Source: Candidatus Jettenia sp. AMX2
Lineage (GTDB): Bacteria > Planctomycetota > Brocadiia > Brocadiales > Brocadiaceae
NCBI GenBank assembly: GCA_030583665.1
Contig: CP129469.1
Location: 3,339,043 to 3,403,042 of the forward strand
Direction: 5' to 3'
DNA: 64,000 bases
Below, in pieces: positions 54,403-63,834 of the stretch. How positions within the stretch are numbered: the first letter of the stretch is position 1; each line of letters opens with the position of its first letter. The position numbers and the translations under genes were made by a program. The notes under the pieces were generated by a model. It saw nothing but the letters and a program-made list of their open reading frames with translations, searched no databases and was not told the origin of the DNA.

Positions 54403-55986
54403 TTAAAAATGAACAAGGTGTACTGATTCTATGTGATCCAGTTGTTCGATCTCCCGGATGCATTCAAGGGGTAATGTTGCATCTACATTTAAGATAGTGA
54501 TGGCGTTACCTCCTACTTCTTTTCTGCCAAATGCCATTTTGGCTATGTTGATTTTTTTGCGCCCAAGAACCGAGCCAATATCGCCGATAAACCCTGGTTT
54601 GTCTTTTCCAAAGAGAACCAGCAGATGCTCGTCCAGTGCCGCTTCGACCCCATAACCGTTGATATCAACGATCCGTGGTTCATTTCTGCCAAAAACAGTA
54701 CCCGAAACGGTAATGTCTCCGTTTTCCCGTTTTATTTTAGTAGTAATAAGGCTGGTAAAATCGCTCGAGCTGTTACTCGTTGTTACCGTGATTTTAATAC
54801 CGCGTTCAGCCAAAAGAACGGGTGCACTGACGATATTAACACCATCTTCAAGAGATGGTTTCAATAATCCAACAAGGAGACTATCGGTGACGAGCCGGAT
54901 ATTCTTCTTGCAGATTTCTCCTGTATAGGTTATATCAATCGTTTGTATATTTCCTCTTGCAATCTGAACCAGAAGTGATCCCATCTTTTCTGCAAGGGAA
55001 ATATAAGGTTTCAGGATAGCATATTCGTCGAGGTTATAGGTGGGAAGGTTTACTGCATTTCTAAATCCTCTCCCTGTAAGGGCATCTGCCATTTGCTCTG
55101 CTGCTTCTATTGCGACAGCATATTGTGCTTCTTCTGTTGATGCACCTAAATGAGGCGTTGCAATAACCTGGTCTAATTCAAGCAATTTGTTTCCTACGGG
55201 CGGTTCTTTGTCGAATACATCAATGGCTGCTCCTGCCACATGTCCACTCTGTATTGCTTGATAAAGGTCCTCTTCTGAAATAATCCCCCCTCTTGCACAA
55301 TTGATAATCCTGGCCCCTTTTTTCATATAGGAAAATTCCCGAGATGTTATAATATTTTTTGTTTCGTTGTTTAACGGGACATGGATGGTGATATAATCTG
55401 CATGTGAAAGCAATTCCTTAAGGTCCTTTGCAATGGTGATACTGTAATTTGAGGCAACCTCATGGGAGATGAAAGGGTCATACCCTATTACCTTCATTTC
55501 CATGGCTGCAGCCCGTTTTGCAACCTGTCTGCCTACCCGGCCTAATCCGATAATGCCAAGGGCCTTCCCGGCTACCTGAATACCCGTGAACTGTTTCCTT
55601 TCCCATTTACCAGCTTTTACCGACGCACATGCCTGCGGTATAAACCGAGAAAGAGAAAACAACATGGCTACGGTATGTTCGGCCGTCGAAATAATATTTC
55701 CTTCCGGCGTGTTCATGACTACAATGCCTTTTTTTGTGGCAGCAGTTACATCAACGTTGTCAACTCCTACCCCTGCCCGGCAAATTGCTTTTAATTTACC
55801 GGCATGCTCCAGTACGGAAGCGGTAATTTTTGTTCCACTGCGCAGAATAACACCTTCACAGTTATGTATAAGCCTTGTGAATTCCTCTGCTTTTATACCG
55901 GGTTTATTTAAAACCTTAAGTTTCGCCTTTTCCAGTATTTCTGTGCATATGTCAGGAAGTTCATCGGTAATTAAAACCTGCATCAT
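54403..55986 (-). CDS. serA: D-3-phosphoglycerate dehydrogenase
   Basis: 527 residues, the long SerA form with an intervening domain and a C-terminal ACT domain. The NAD site is LGIIGLGRVGRQVA, with catalytic Arg in INCARGGII, Glu in the DVFDKEPP region and His in ATPHLGAST. It oxidises 3-phosphoglycerate, the first step of serine synthesis. The ACT domain (about 455-527) suggests feedback by serine. It is a single gene. Confidence 0.96.
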   Translation of the reverse strand: MMQVLITDELPDICTEILEKAKLKVLNKPGIKAEEFTRLIHNCEGVILRSGTKITASVLEHAGKLKAICRAGVGVDNVDVTAATKKGIVVMNTPEGNIISTAEHTVAMLFSLSRFIPQACASVKAGKWERKQFTGIQVAGKALGIIGLGRVGRQVAKRAAAMEMKVIGYDPFISHEVASNYSITIAKDLKELLSHADYITIHVPLNNETKNIITSREFSYMKKGARIINCARGGIISEEDLYQAIQSGHVAGAAIDVFDKEPPVGNKLLELDQVIATPHLGASTEEAQYAVAIEAAEQMADALTGRGFRNAVNLPTYNLDEYAILKPYISLAEKMGSLLVQIARGNIQTIDITYTGEICKKNIRLVTDSLLVGLLKPSLEDGVNIVSAPVLLAERGIKITVTTSNSSSDFTSLITTKIKRENGDITVSGTVFGRNEPRIVDINGYGVEAALDEHLLVLFGKDKPGFIGDIGSVLGRKKINIAKMAFGRKEVGGNAITILNVDATLPLECIREIEQLDHIESVHLVHF

Positions 55987-56376
55987 TATCCCCTCTTGTA
56001 TAATAAACCATGAAAAGTTATTAAAAATCTTTAACGCATATAAGTGTTGGTGGTTGCTGCATGGGTATGATCGCTAATGTCCGGAAAACAATACAGCGAT
56101 AAACCACAAAGCATAAAATATTTGTAACCTTACTATAACAAGAAATACAGTTACCTGCCGATAGTAAGATAAGTTTCATATAATAGCAATTTTATGTATT
56201 AAAATCAATTTATAACTATGGAACCGTATTATGTGAAATCGTGTTTTACATTAATGCGCGGTAAGCACCTGCATAGTATCCTGGTACGTTATGCGAAAAG
56301 CCGTAGCTACTTCAATTATCAGAACATAAATGATCAAGATATAACCTTTCGTTTTGCCGGTTACTCTTGTAAAAAC

Positions 56377-56404
56377 TTGCGGTGAGTAAGTTTTTTTGTA
56401 TAAT
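56377..56404 (+). promoter_or_regulatory. Sigma-70-type promoter of the coiled-coil/SUMF1 pair
   Basis: TTGCGG (56377-56382), 16-base spacer, TATAAT (56399-56404), about 73 bases before the ATG at 56478. The remainder of the gap 55987-56376 shows no gene. Confidence 0.45.
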
Positions 56405-56477
56405 TAGGTTTATATATTTATGGTAAAAAATAGTAAATTTTTTGAAAAATCATTTTAAATTATGGGAGTATTATCGA

Positions 56478-57566
56478 ATGAAGTCTATAATCACGGTAAC
56501 CCTATCGGTAACAATCAGTGCAGTTTTACTGGTTGCTGTTCCCCGTGTGAAAAATGTTCAGGCGCAGGGTAGTTCACAGCAGGATAGTTCACGGGATGTT
56601 TTAAGGAATCTCGATAATTTTAACAAATCGCTTGCAGGCTGGATGGGGAACATTGACAGGGTTAATGAGCGGTTTGATGCCCTTCAGAAAAATATAAGCG
56701 ACATCCAGAAGAGTATTAGCGAGAGTATTGTTCCTATAACAGGGATGATGGGTGAAATAAGGGCGGCTGAAGCGAGGATGATGGCCGCAGTTGAAAGGGT
56801 GGCGGCCATAGAGCGTACCGCATCTGTAACAGAAATTACCGCAACACTTGCAACCTTTAATAGAAACCTTGAACTCCTGAAAAGGTTAATTGCTGAAATG
56901 GGGAAAAGGGTTGAGGATCAGGAGGTAAAAACAACTGTGCTTGAGAAGAGATACCAGGAGGCCCAAAGACCACTGGAGCCAATCAGAAGGTCTATTGAAG
57001 ATTTAGCCAGCTCTATAACCGCAAGACTCAGCGAACAGGAAAGAAAAATGACTTCTGTTGAGGAAACTATTGCGGCACGTGTGCAATCTGTAGAGGATCG
57101 CCTTGCACCAGTTGCTGAATTGGAAAGAAAAGTGAAAAGGCTGGAAGCGGAAGGGCCTGCCGTTGCGCGCGAGATGACAGAAAGACCGTCTGAGGCGCGG
57201 GAAAAGCCGGAAGTGCCAGCGCCTATGGCGATAGCAGCAGCAGTAAAGGAAGTTCTCCCTCCAACGCCTGAAGAAGAGGGGTATACTCCTATTGGCGAAG
57301 GTTTCTATATACGAAATGCCGAGTTGCGGCACTTTGGGTCATCTTCACGTATTGAAGGTGAAATTAAAAATTTATCCGGTGCCGCCAGAAGTATTGCCGG
57401 TTTTACCATCCGGATTTTCAATGCAGCAGATACACTTCTCTTTTCGCAGGATTTTTCTATAAAAGGTTTTAAAAAGGATGAAATGCGAACCTTCAACGAA
57501 ATTATCAGTGGTTACTCACCGATCGATATTACCAGATATGAAATTACTCCAAGAAGGAGGTTCTAG
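56478..57566 (+). CDS. Exported coiled-coil protein with C-terminal FxLYD-like domain
   Basis: 362 residues from an ATG with GGGAG 9 bases ahead; an in-frame ATG 36 bases earlier has no ribosome site. Signal peptide (about 1-30, MKSIITVTLSVTISAVLLVA), a long helical coiled coil (about 40-230) and a Pro/Ala linker. The final domain (about 280-360) includes FYIRNAELRHFGSSSRIEG and GFTIRIFNAADTLLFSQDF, which resembles FxLYD/DUF3426 beta-domains. Probably periplasmic. Function unknown. It overlaps the SUMF1 gene by one base (TAGTG), so the two are coupled. Confidence 0.7.
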   Translation: MKSIITVTLSVTISAVLLVAVPRVKNVQAQGSSQQDSSRDVLRNLDNFNKSLAGWMGNIDRVNERFDALQKNISDIQKSISESIVPITGMMGEIRAAEARMMAAVERVAAIERTASVTEITATLATFNRNLELLKRLIAEMGKRVEDQEVKTTVLEKRYQEAQRPLEPIRRSIEDLASSITARLSEQERKMTSVEETIAARVQSVEDRLAPVAELERKVKRLEAEGPAVAREMTERPSEAREKPEVPAPMAIAAAVKEVLPPTPEEEGYTPIGEGFYIRNAELRHFGSSSRIEGEIKNLSGAARSIAGFTIRIFNAADTLLFSQDFSIKGFKKDEMRTFNEIISGYSPIDITRYEITPRRRF

Positions 57567-58363
57567 TGCCGTTCCGGTATAAAGGTTTTATCCTGACTGC
57601 AGTAATATGTTTTTTGTACATCGGTTTTACAGAAAGACTATCAACTGCACGGGAAGAGTACCCTGATATGGTTTTTATACCTGCAGGAGAGTTTACGATG
57701 GGTGAAAATACCTATTATAACTGGACCTTCATGCTGGCCTTCAACATTTATGACGGCCCTGAGCATACCGTTTATCTGGATGATTACTTTATCGATAAAT
57801 ATGAAGTGACGAATGAGCAGTACCGGAAATTTGTTGAAGAAACAGGCTATCGGATGCCACGTTGCTGGAATGATGAACGTTTTAATCAGCCTGACCAGCC
57901 TGTCAACGGAGTTACCTGGGATGATGCCGTTGCATATGCAACCTGGGCCGGGAAACGATTACCGACAGAGGCTGAATGGGAAAAGGCCGCGCGGGGAACT
58001 GACAAGCGGTTATGGCCTTGGGGGAATACCTTTGATAAAGGAAAATGCAATGTGTGGGAATCCGGAATAAGAAGGACTGCCCCTGCTGAAAGCTATGAGG
58101 AGGGGAAGACCCCATATGGATGCTACAATATGGCCGGAAACGTATGGGAATGGTGCGCTGATTATTATGATCAAAACTACTACTACGTATCTCCAAGAGA
58201 AAATCCGACAGGGCCGGAGACTGGGCAGCAAAGGGTTATCAGGGGCGGCGGGTTTCTCTATTTTGGACACTATGCGCGATGTGCTGCACGTTACCGTGTA
58301 CCATGGTATGCGGAGAGTCCTCAGATCGGTTTCCGTTGCGCTAAATCCGTTGAAAAAAGATAA
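57566..58363 (+). CDS. SUMF1/FGE-domain exported protein lacking the catalytic Cys pair
   Basis: 265 residues from a GTG start preceded by AGGAGG. N-terminal signal or anchor (about 5-22), then a formylglycine-generating-enzyme-like domain: MVFIPAGEFTMGEN, KYEVTNEQYRKFVEETGY, PVNGVTWDDAVAYATWAGKR, RLPTEAEWEKAARG, NMAGNVWEW, VIRGGGF and GFRCAK. In true FGE two Cys stand in the CHRSYC block before RCAAR; here that block reads YFGHYARCAAR with neither Cys. It is therefore probably not a sulphatase activator but a binding or structural member of the fold. Coupled to the coiled-coil gene upstream. Confidence 0.82.
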   Translation: MPFRYKGFILTAVICFLYIGFTERLSTAREEYPDMVFIPAGEFTMGENTYYNWTFMLAFNIYDGPEHTVYLDDYFIDKYEVTNEQYRKFVEETGYRMPRCWNDERFNQPDQPVNGVTWDDAVAYATWAGKRLPTEAEWEKAARGTDKRLWPWGNTFDKGKCNVWESGIRRTAPAESYEEGKTPYGCYNMAGNVWEWCADYYDQNYYYVSPRENPTGPETGQQRVIRGGGFLYFGHYARCAARYRVPWYAESPQIGFRCAKSVEKR

Positions 58364-58418
58364 AAATTCTTTTTAATGTATTCTTTCAATATCAATTTCT
58401 ACCGTTTGAGAAGAGGTT

Positions 58419-59582
58419 TTACCGCACACTGTCCCGCTCTCTGGGCTGCTTTAATAGTTCTTGTACCTGTTCAAATGTTTTTGGGTCCACACGAAGCCTT
58501 CCCTTAGGGTCTGAAACTCCCAGCCGGGTTGCCATTTCGTCAACATCAAGCAGGTTTAAGTCAAGGCTGGAAAGATTTACATCTGCCAGATTCATATTCC
58601 GGGCTGCTTCCATCGCAATGATAATATCTCCTCCCAGGCCGGAAAGGGCTTCTCTCCGTAATTGTTCACCAACTGCCTGAGCCTTTTTTACCAGAAGCGT
58701 CCCTTCTGCTATACGTTCTTGTTTGTAAAGATCACCTTCCGCCATGGTTTTTACGAGGTATTGGTCTGCTTCGGCAACAATTTCAATGGTTGTTTTTGTG
58801 GTTTCTGCGTCAAGCACAGTGATTGCTCTGTCCCTGTCACCAGCGATTCTCTGGGAAATAGCCTCTGTATCAGCATCAATGGTTTGGGTAATACCTCTCC
58901 GGTCTGCTGCGAGTGCCTTTGAAATGTTTAATACGTTGTCAAGTTCGGCTAGCTTAATATTTTTAATCTTTCTCTCTAGTTGTGGATCGAAGCGTATTTC
59001 CAGTATTAACACATCAATGATAGCTACATAGCGGGGTGAAAGTCTTTCGATAAGTTGTAATCTACACTCTTCTGCCCGCCTTCTTTTCTCGTCCGGGTTA
59101 TAAAGATCGCGTTCTACCATCTTACCGAAAACACTTCGCGCGGCATCACGCGTTTCATTTTCGACGATAATTTTATACCGCTCACCAGGGCCTAAACTCT
59201 GCCTCAACTTCCATGCCTCACCTTTTTTGATCTGATATTTTACAATCATGTCTACGGCAACATCATAATCGTCAGCCGTCCTTACCATGACTTCCCTTCG
59301 TTCGTCGTGTCCAATGCGGGATGGTTCTTTAGCAAATTCCAGCGTCTGAACGGTTGCATCATACAGATCCCATAAATCTATTCCTGTAATAGCTCTGTGC
59401 CATCCTGGACCGTGATCCTTCTCTATGATACCCCTATCCACACCCCAAATAACAGTTCTTACTCCTACTTCGTCAATACCTACTTTGATTATGAAGAATT
59501 TTACACCAATAATAGCCAACGCAATGATTGAAAGAATTGATATAGGAATAATATATTTGGCGGTAAGTTTTCCTAATTGCAT
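58419..59582 (-). CDS. SPFH/Band 7 membrane protein (HflC/prohibitin-like), copy A
   Basis: 387 residues. One N-terminal membrane helix (about 11-33), then the SPFH domain with VRTVIWGVDRGIIEKDHGPG, WHRAITGIDLWDLYDATVQT and VKYQIKKGEAWKLRQSLGPG, followed by a long helical coiled coil (about 215-310, AADRRGITQTIDADTEAISQ). SPFH proteins form large ring assemblies in the membrane and often restrain FtsH-type proteases. It lies 140 bp after a second SPFH gene; both are transcribed leftward. Confidence 0.85.
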   Translation of the reverse strand: MQLGKLTAKYIIPISILSIIALAIIGVKFFIIKVGIDEVGVRTVIWGVDRGIIEKDHGPGWHRAITGIDLWDLYDATVQTLEFAKEPSRIGHDERREVMVRTADDYDVAVDMIVKYQIKKGEAWKLRQSLGPGERYKIIVENETRDAARSVFGKMVERDLYNPDEKRRRAEECRLQLIERLSPRYVAIIDVLILEIRFDPQLERKIKNIKLAELDNVLNISKALAADRRGITQTIDADTEAISQRIAGDRDRAITVLDAETTKTTIEIVAEADQYLVKTMAEGDLYKQERIAEGTLLVKKAQAVGEQLRREALSGLGGDIIIAMEAARNMNLADVNLSSLDLNLLDVDEMATRLGVSDPKGRLRVDPKTFEQVQELLKQPRERDSVR

Positions 59583-59601
59583 ATTTCCCTCAAGACTTTG
59601 A

Positions 59602-59714
59602 TTAGATAAGGCTTACATAAAGTTTGGAGCATTGAGTTTTTTTGTCATTTGAAATTGTTTCGAATTTCGAAATTCGAAATTCGAATTTGGTTGCGGCCAC
59701 AGGCCGCGCCAGGG
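59602..59714. repeat. Duplicated element before SPFH copy A
   Basis: Shares TAGATAAG, GAGCTTTGAGT-like, GTCATTTGAAATTGTTTCG, the TTCGAATTTCG run and GCGGCC-CAGGCCGCGCC with 61242-61352. The run of TTCGAA words is self-complementary. Confidence 0.7.
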
Positions 59715-59721
59715 TATCTAT

Positions 59722-60906
59722 TTATGGTGTTTTATCCGGTCCTGGTTTTAATGGACTATGCAATACAGCATCAGGTGGCTCCGGGAACATATAATCAATT
59801 TTCGGTGCATCCTCTATATACTTAAACCTTTGTATACTTTGCGGGGTTTCGATACCCTGTCTGATAATGGGTGTACTTCGCACAATGGCCTGCTTTAAGC
59901 GTTTTGCATATTCAAGACGTACTAGGTTGCGGCCACCGTCCCCTTCCAATGCGTCCCGCAATGCCTTGATTCCTTCTGCCTCTGCTGTTACCGTTGCAAG
60001 GACAGCGTCTGCCTGCTTTACGAGCCTCTGAAATTCAGCATCTCCTTCAAATCTCTTTCTGATTAAATATGCGTCAGCATCCTGTCTTTTTGCTTCTGCA
60101 ATACCTCTGGCATCCATAAGCCGTTTATCAACCTCACCTCTGAATCGCGCAATCTCAACCTCCATCCTCCTGGTTTCTTCAACAATTACACGCCGTTGAT
60201 TTTCCCTGGCAGCCCTCGCCCTCATCTCCTGCTCTTCAACTTCTTTATCTGCCAACCTGCGCTCCTGGATTTTTTCGGCATATTCACGGTAATAACGGTA
60301 GTCTGTCAGGTTGATAGAAGTCACATAGAAGCCATGCGGTTCAAGCGCGTGGTTGATTTCATTTGCCGCCTTTCTGGCCTTCTCATCACGCGCGGTAGCG
60401 ATCGGGAATTCATCAAGTGTTAATTCACCATAAGTGTAATAGCATATGGTCCGTGCATAATCATACAACCATTTTGTTTTATAAATATCGCCGACTCCTG
60501 TATTCTGTACAATGAAAATTGCAAATTCCGGCTTTAAACGGTATTGTACCTGGATATCCAATACGACATCACCACCATCTATTGTCTTTACAATCAAGGG
60601 GTTTCCTTGCGGATGTCTCTCATCAATTTCCGCAGCGGTCATTCTCAATACCTGTTCACGTTTATCGAGAATATATATGTCCTGGATAAACGGATAGTAG
60701 ACAATGGCACCTGCCCTGTCTACGAGCTTTATACCTCCTGTAAGGTTGTTTACTATTACTGCAACCTCATCAGGGGCGATTTCTTTCCAGCTTAATTCTC
60801 TGCCGCCGTAAATACCTCCGACAATTATTGCTATTACGATAACCGCTATTATGATATTTCGATAAATATAGGGATACTTGTTTTTGGAGGTAAAATATTT
60901 GTCCAT
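59722..60906 (-). CDS. SPFH/Band 7 membrane protein (HflK/prohibitin-like), copy B
   Basis: 394 residues. N-terminal membrane helix (about 15-37), then the SPFH domain with EIAPDEVAVIVNNLTGGIKL, VYYPFIQDIYILDKREQVLR and VVLDIQVQYRLKPEF, then a coiled coil (about 200-315, QERRLADKEVEEQEMRARAA) and a Pro-rich tail. The helix register and size match copy A, so they probably form a mixed complex, as HflK and HflC do. No protease gene lies nearby. Confidence 0.85.
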   Translation of the reverse strand: MDKYFTSKNKYPYIYRNIIIAVIVIAIIVGGIYGGRELSWKEIAPDEVAVIVNNLTGGIKLVDRAGAIVYYPFIQDIYILDKREQVLRMTAAEIDERHPQGNPLIVKTIDGGDVVLDIQVQYRLKPEFAIFIVQNTGVGDIYKTKWLYDYARTICYYTYGELTLDEFPIATARDEKARKAANEINHALEPHGFYVTSINLTDYRYYREYAEKIQERRLADKEVEEQEMRARAARENQRRVIVEETRRMEVEIARFRGEVDKRLMDARGIAEAKRQDADAYLIRKRFEGDAEFQRLVKQADAVLATVTAEAEGIKALRDALEGDGGRNLVRLEYAKRLKQAIVRSTPIIRQGIETPQSIQRFKYIEDAPKIDYMFPEPPDAVLHSPLKPGPDKTP

Positions 60907-61241
60907 AGAGGCTTTTTTATGATAATCCCATAATTACTTAAGTTATTCTGCTAGCAATAAATAATATTTAAGGTAATTATTATAAAGATGTGGTATGGAT
61001 GGGTCAAGAAAATTATAAAAGTGAGTGTTAAATAAAAAATTTAGTATTTACTACAGCAAAAATGATACCGAAAGAACAGACCGAAAACTAAGTCTCTAAA
61101 AGTATACAGGTATAAAAAACGTGTAGAATCTTTAAACATTCCCGAAGAGAAATGACTAAGGAAGAGACAATCTGTACTACTATCCATCAACTTCTTGTTT
61201 TTTGTGCTTGTTTTTCAAGATGCGTAACCGTAAGGCATTAA

Positions 61242-61352
61242 TTAGATAAGACTTACGTATATCATGGAGCTTTGAGTTTTTGTCATTTGAAATTGTTTCG
61301 AATTTCGAATTTCGAATTTCGAATTTGGTTGCGGCCGCAGGCCGCGCCTGGT
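61242..61352. repeat. Duplicated element before SPFH copy B; rest of the 1-kb gap
   Basis: Second copy of the element at 59602-59714, about 335 bp upstream of the SPFH gene. The surrounding gap 60907-61909 is A+T-rich. Near its end AAAGGAGG precedes an ATG-TTC-TGA start-stop (61816-61824), and no longer gene is seen. Confidence 0.65.
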
Positions 61353-61909
61353 CCTTAAGCATAGAATGGATATGATTCATCTTTATTACCGTAGTATGCA
61401 TACCGTTTACCTTCCAAGCCTCATGAAAACTTATTCAGTATATATGAAATATATACTTTGTAATAATAATTCTGACAAAAGATTTACACATTTGCTTCCA
61501 TGCTACGTTGTTGTATGAAAAGGTGTTTTTTGTTAAATCGGTACCTTGCATAATCTGCACCTTGTAAAAGACATTTCATCTTGAAATATCGAAACACCTA
61601 GAGGTTGGTTTTGAAAATACTACAAAATGTATAAAAATTTTGTTTTAACTATTAAATGATAAAGGATTAGTGAATGTATTTGCATTTAAGGAATCATTTG
61701 GAACATGATTTGTTGTTTCGTACTTTGCATTTTTATTAAATAGTTGCTTTCTGAACGTATGTATTGTCTTCAATTCAGGAATGTAGACTTAGCAATGAGG
61801 AGAAAGGAGGCTGTAATGTTCTGAAATGTATTTTGGCAGTGTCCGGATTTAATGGAATTTCTGATTCTATTAATTAGGGTTTGTTTGTTTTTGAAAGGAG
61901 GAACAAATA

Positions 61910-63592
61910 ATGAAAAATGCTTTGTGGAAGACCTGTATCGGTAGCTTTCTTACCGCTGTCTTCTGCCTCGCTATCTGTATTATGCCTTTGAGGGCGGAAG
62001 GGAAGTCACTGGAAGATATGGAAAAGGAGTTAAACGCCCTGAAGGCTGCTATTGGAAATTTAACAGAACAGATAGAGGCTGTCAGACAAAAGCAGGAAGC
62101 TGCTATCCCTGCCTTTGTTGCCAGGAAAGAGGAGGATGATGATGAAGATGATCTCACGATGCTGAAGGAAGATATCCGCATACTGAAGGAAGAGGTGAGA
62201 ACTGCTGCCCAGGCGGAGCCGACTCTAAAAGCTGAGGATTTAACGGGAAACGTATATTCAGAGTTTGCAAGAAAGGTAAAACTGGGAGCACAGATCAAGA
62301 CAAGGGCTGAATATGCAAGCGGGTTTTATAATGTTCCTGATAGTTCCCTGCCAGGCGCTAATGGAGCTCCGCCTGGAGCTACACCAGGTACGGTTAGACC
62401 CAGAACGAGCGTCGATGACGAATATGTGCTCCAGCAGACAAGGTTGTGGGCTGATGCAGATGTGAACGAGCACTTGGGGGTGTTTATTCAGTTGCAGGAC
62501 TCCAGGGCATGGGGTGTTGCAGGTTCGACTATTGGTTTTGCCGTTGATCGTAGAGACCGAAGCACCCTGGGTCTCCATCAGGGGTATTTTGACATAAAAA
62601 GACTCTTTGATTTACCGCTTACGGCCAGGGTCGGCCGTCAGGAGATTATCTGGGGCGACCACCGAGTTATTGGTAATTTCGTGTGGTCAAATATGGGACG
62701 TACGTTTGATGGCGCCAGGTTTATGTGGGATACCGATACCATCAATGCTGAGGTATTTGGTGCAATCGTGGATGAACGTGGTTTTCTCGCTGGCAGGGGA
62801 GACGAGAGTGTATATGCTGGCCGGCTGGGGTTTAAAAAGCTGGTTCCCGGCGCCTTGCTTGAGCTTATGTACATACAGAAAAATCAGCATGACAGTACCG
62901 TTAATAGCGCTACTGCTACCGGATTTGCAGATTCTGGTGATGGAAAGGTATTGATTCACAACATAGGCGCCAGGATCGATGGTAAGCTACCCAACCTTGA
63001 GGCGGTTGATTACACCTTTGAGGCGCATGGACAGTTTGGTGATTATGGCGACCTGACGCACCGTGCTTACGCATTCGCAGGCAGGGCAGGGTATACCTTT
63101 AAAGATGTGGCCTGGACTCCGCGTTTTGGTCTTGAATATTCATTCGCATCGGGTGATGGAGATCCTGACGATAGTCATCACGGGACATTTGATAACCTGT
63201 ATCCGACAAACCACTGGCAGCTTAACTACGGGGCCATAGATCTGCTCTCCTGGCAAAATATGCATGACGCCAGGGTTAACATAAAGGTATCACCGACCCC
63301 CAAATTAACCGCCCAGGTTGATTATCACTACTTCTGGCTTAATCATTCAGCAGATGGCTGGTATGCAGCACACGGTGGTCTTGCAACTCCCCGGCCGGGT
63401 GTCAGACAAGGTTTTACAGAGACCTCTAACCGGTTAGCACAGGAAGTGGATGTGACGCTAAGCTATGCATTGTATAAGAATGTGCATATACTTGCCGGAT
63501 ACTCATTCTTTGATCCGCAGCGCTGGATTAGAAATGAAATCGGTAATATTCCCACCCACTGGGGTTTTATACAGACCACGGTTACATTTTAG
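61910..63592 (+). CDS. Alginate-export-family outer-membrane barrel (second)
   Basis: 560 residues. Signal peptide (about 1-29), a coiled coil (about 33-62) with a short acidic run EEDDDEDD, then the barrel: VKLGAQIKTRAEYASGF, TRLWADADVNEHLGVFIQLQ, LTARVGRQEIIWGDHRVIGN, RTFDGARFMW, LEYSFASGDGD and terminal FIQTTVTF. This is the alginate-export domain, with different loops from the 28139 protein. The coiled coil may reach the peptidoglycan. AAAGGAGG stands ahead of the ATG. It is a probable general anion or sugar channel; substrate unknown. Confidence 0.83.
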   Translation: MKNALWKTCIGSFLTAVFCLAICIMPLRAEGKSLEDMEKELNALKAAIGNLTEQIEAVRQKQEAAIPAFVARKEEDDDEDDLTMLKEDIRILKEEVRTAAQAEPTLKAEDLTGNVYSEFARKVKLGAQIKTRAEYASGFYNVPDSSLPGANGAPPGATPGTVRPRTSVDDEYVLQQTRLWADADVNEHLGVFIQLQDSRAWGVAGSTIGFAVDRRDRSTLGLHQGYFDIKRLFDLPLTARVGRQEIIWGDHRVIGNFVWSNMGRTFDGARFMWDTDTINAEVFGAIVDERGFLAGRGDESVYAGRLGFKKLVPGALLELMYIQKNQHDSTVNSATATGFADSGDGKVLIHNIGARIDGKLPNLEAVDYTFEAHGQFGDYGDLTHRAYAFAGRAGYTFKDVAWTPRFGLEYSFASGDGDPDDSHHGTFDNLYPTNHWQLNYGAIDLLSWQNMHDARVNIKVSPTPKLTAQVDYHYFWLNHSADGWYAAHGGLATPRPGVRQGFTETSNRLAQEVDVTLSYALYKNVHILAGYSFFDPQRWIRNEIGNIPTHWGFIQTTVTF

Positions 63593-63612
63593 TAGTTTAC
63601 CTATCTTATGTA

Positions 63613-63752
63613 TAGGAATTTCAAACTGTTAGTTCCTCCCCCTCGATGGGGGAGGTTAGGTGGGGGTGAAAGGAACAATCTGTGATCGCCCTCCCTTAAT
63701 CCCTCCCGTCAAGGGAGGGAAAATGTGTTTTTTAGTCGCCGAAGGCCTAATT
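63613..63752. repeat. Interspersed repeat, second full copy
   Basis: Near-identical to 34007-34162 apart from a shorter central hairpin (CCTCCCCC-TCGAT-GGGGGAGG-like). It begins 21 bp after the barrel gene. Confidence 0.75.
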
Positions 63753-63790
63753 AATTTAGGAATGTTGCATTAAAAATTTTGATGAAGTAT

Positions 63791-63825
63791 AATGGGTGTT
63801 GTGAAAAACAACACCCATTTTTTTT
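63791..63825 (+). terminator. Rho-independent terminator
   Basis: A perfect 12-bp stem AATGGGTGTTGT / ACAACACCCATT with loop GAAAA, then six T. A matching run of A is weak on the other side, so it acts mainly rightward, ending the barrel transcript. Confidence 0.85.
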
Positions 63826-63834
63826 CAAATATTG

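Noticed and set aside
57566-58363. Active formylglycine-generating enzyme
   Set aside because: The catalytic Cys pair is missing.
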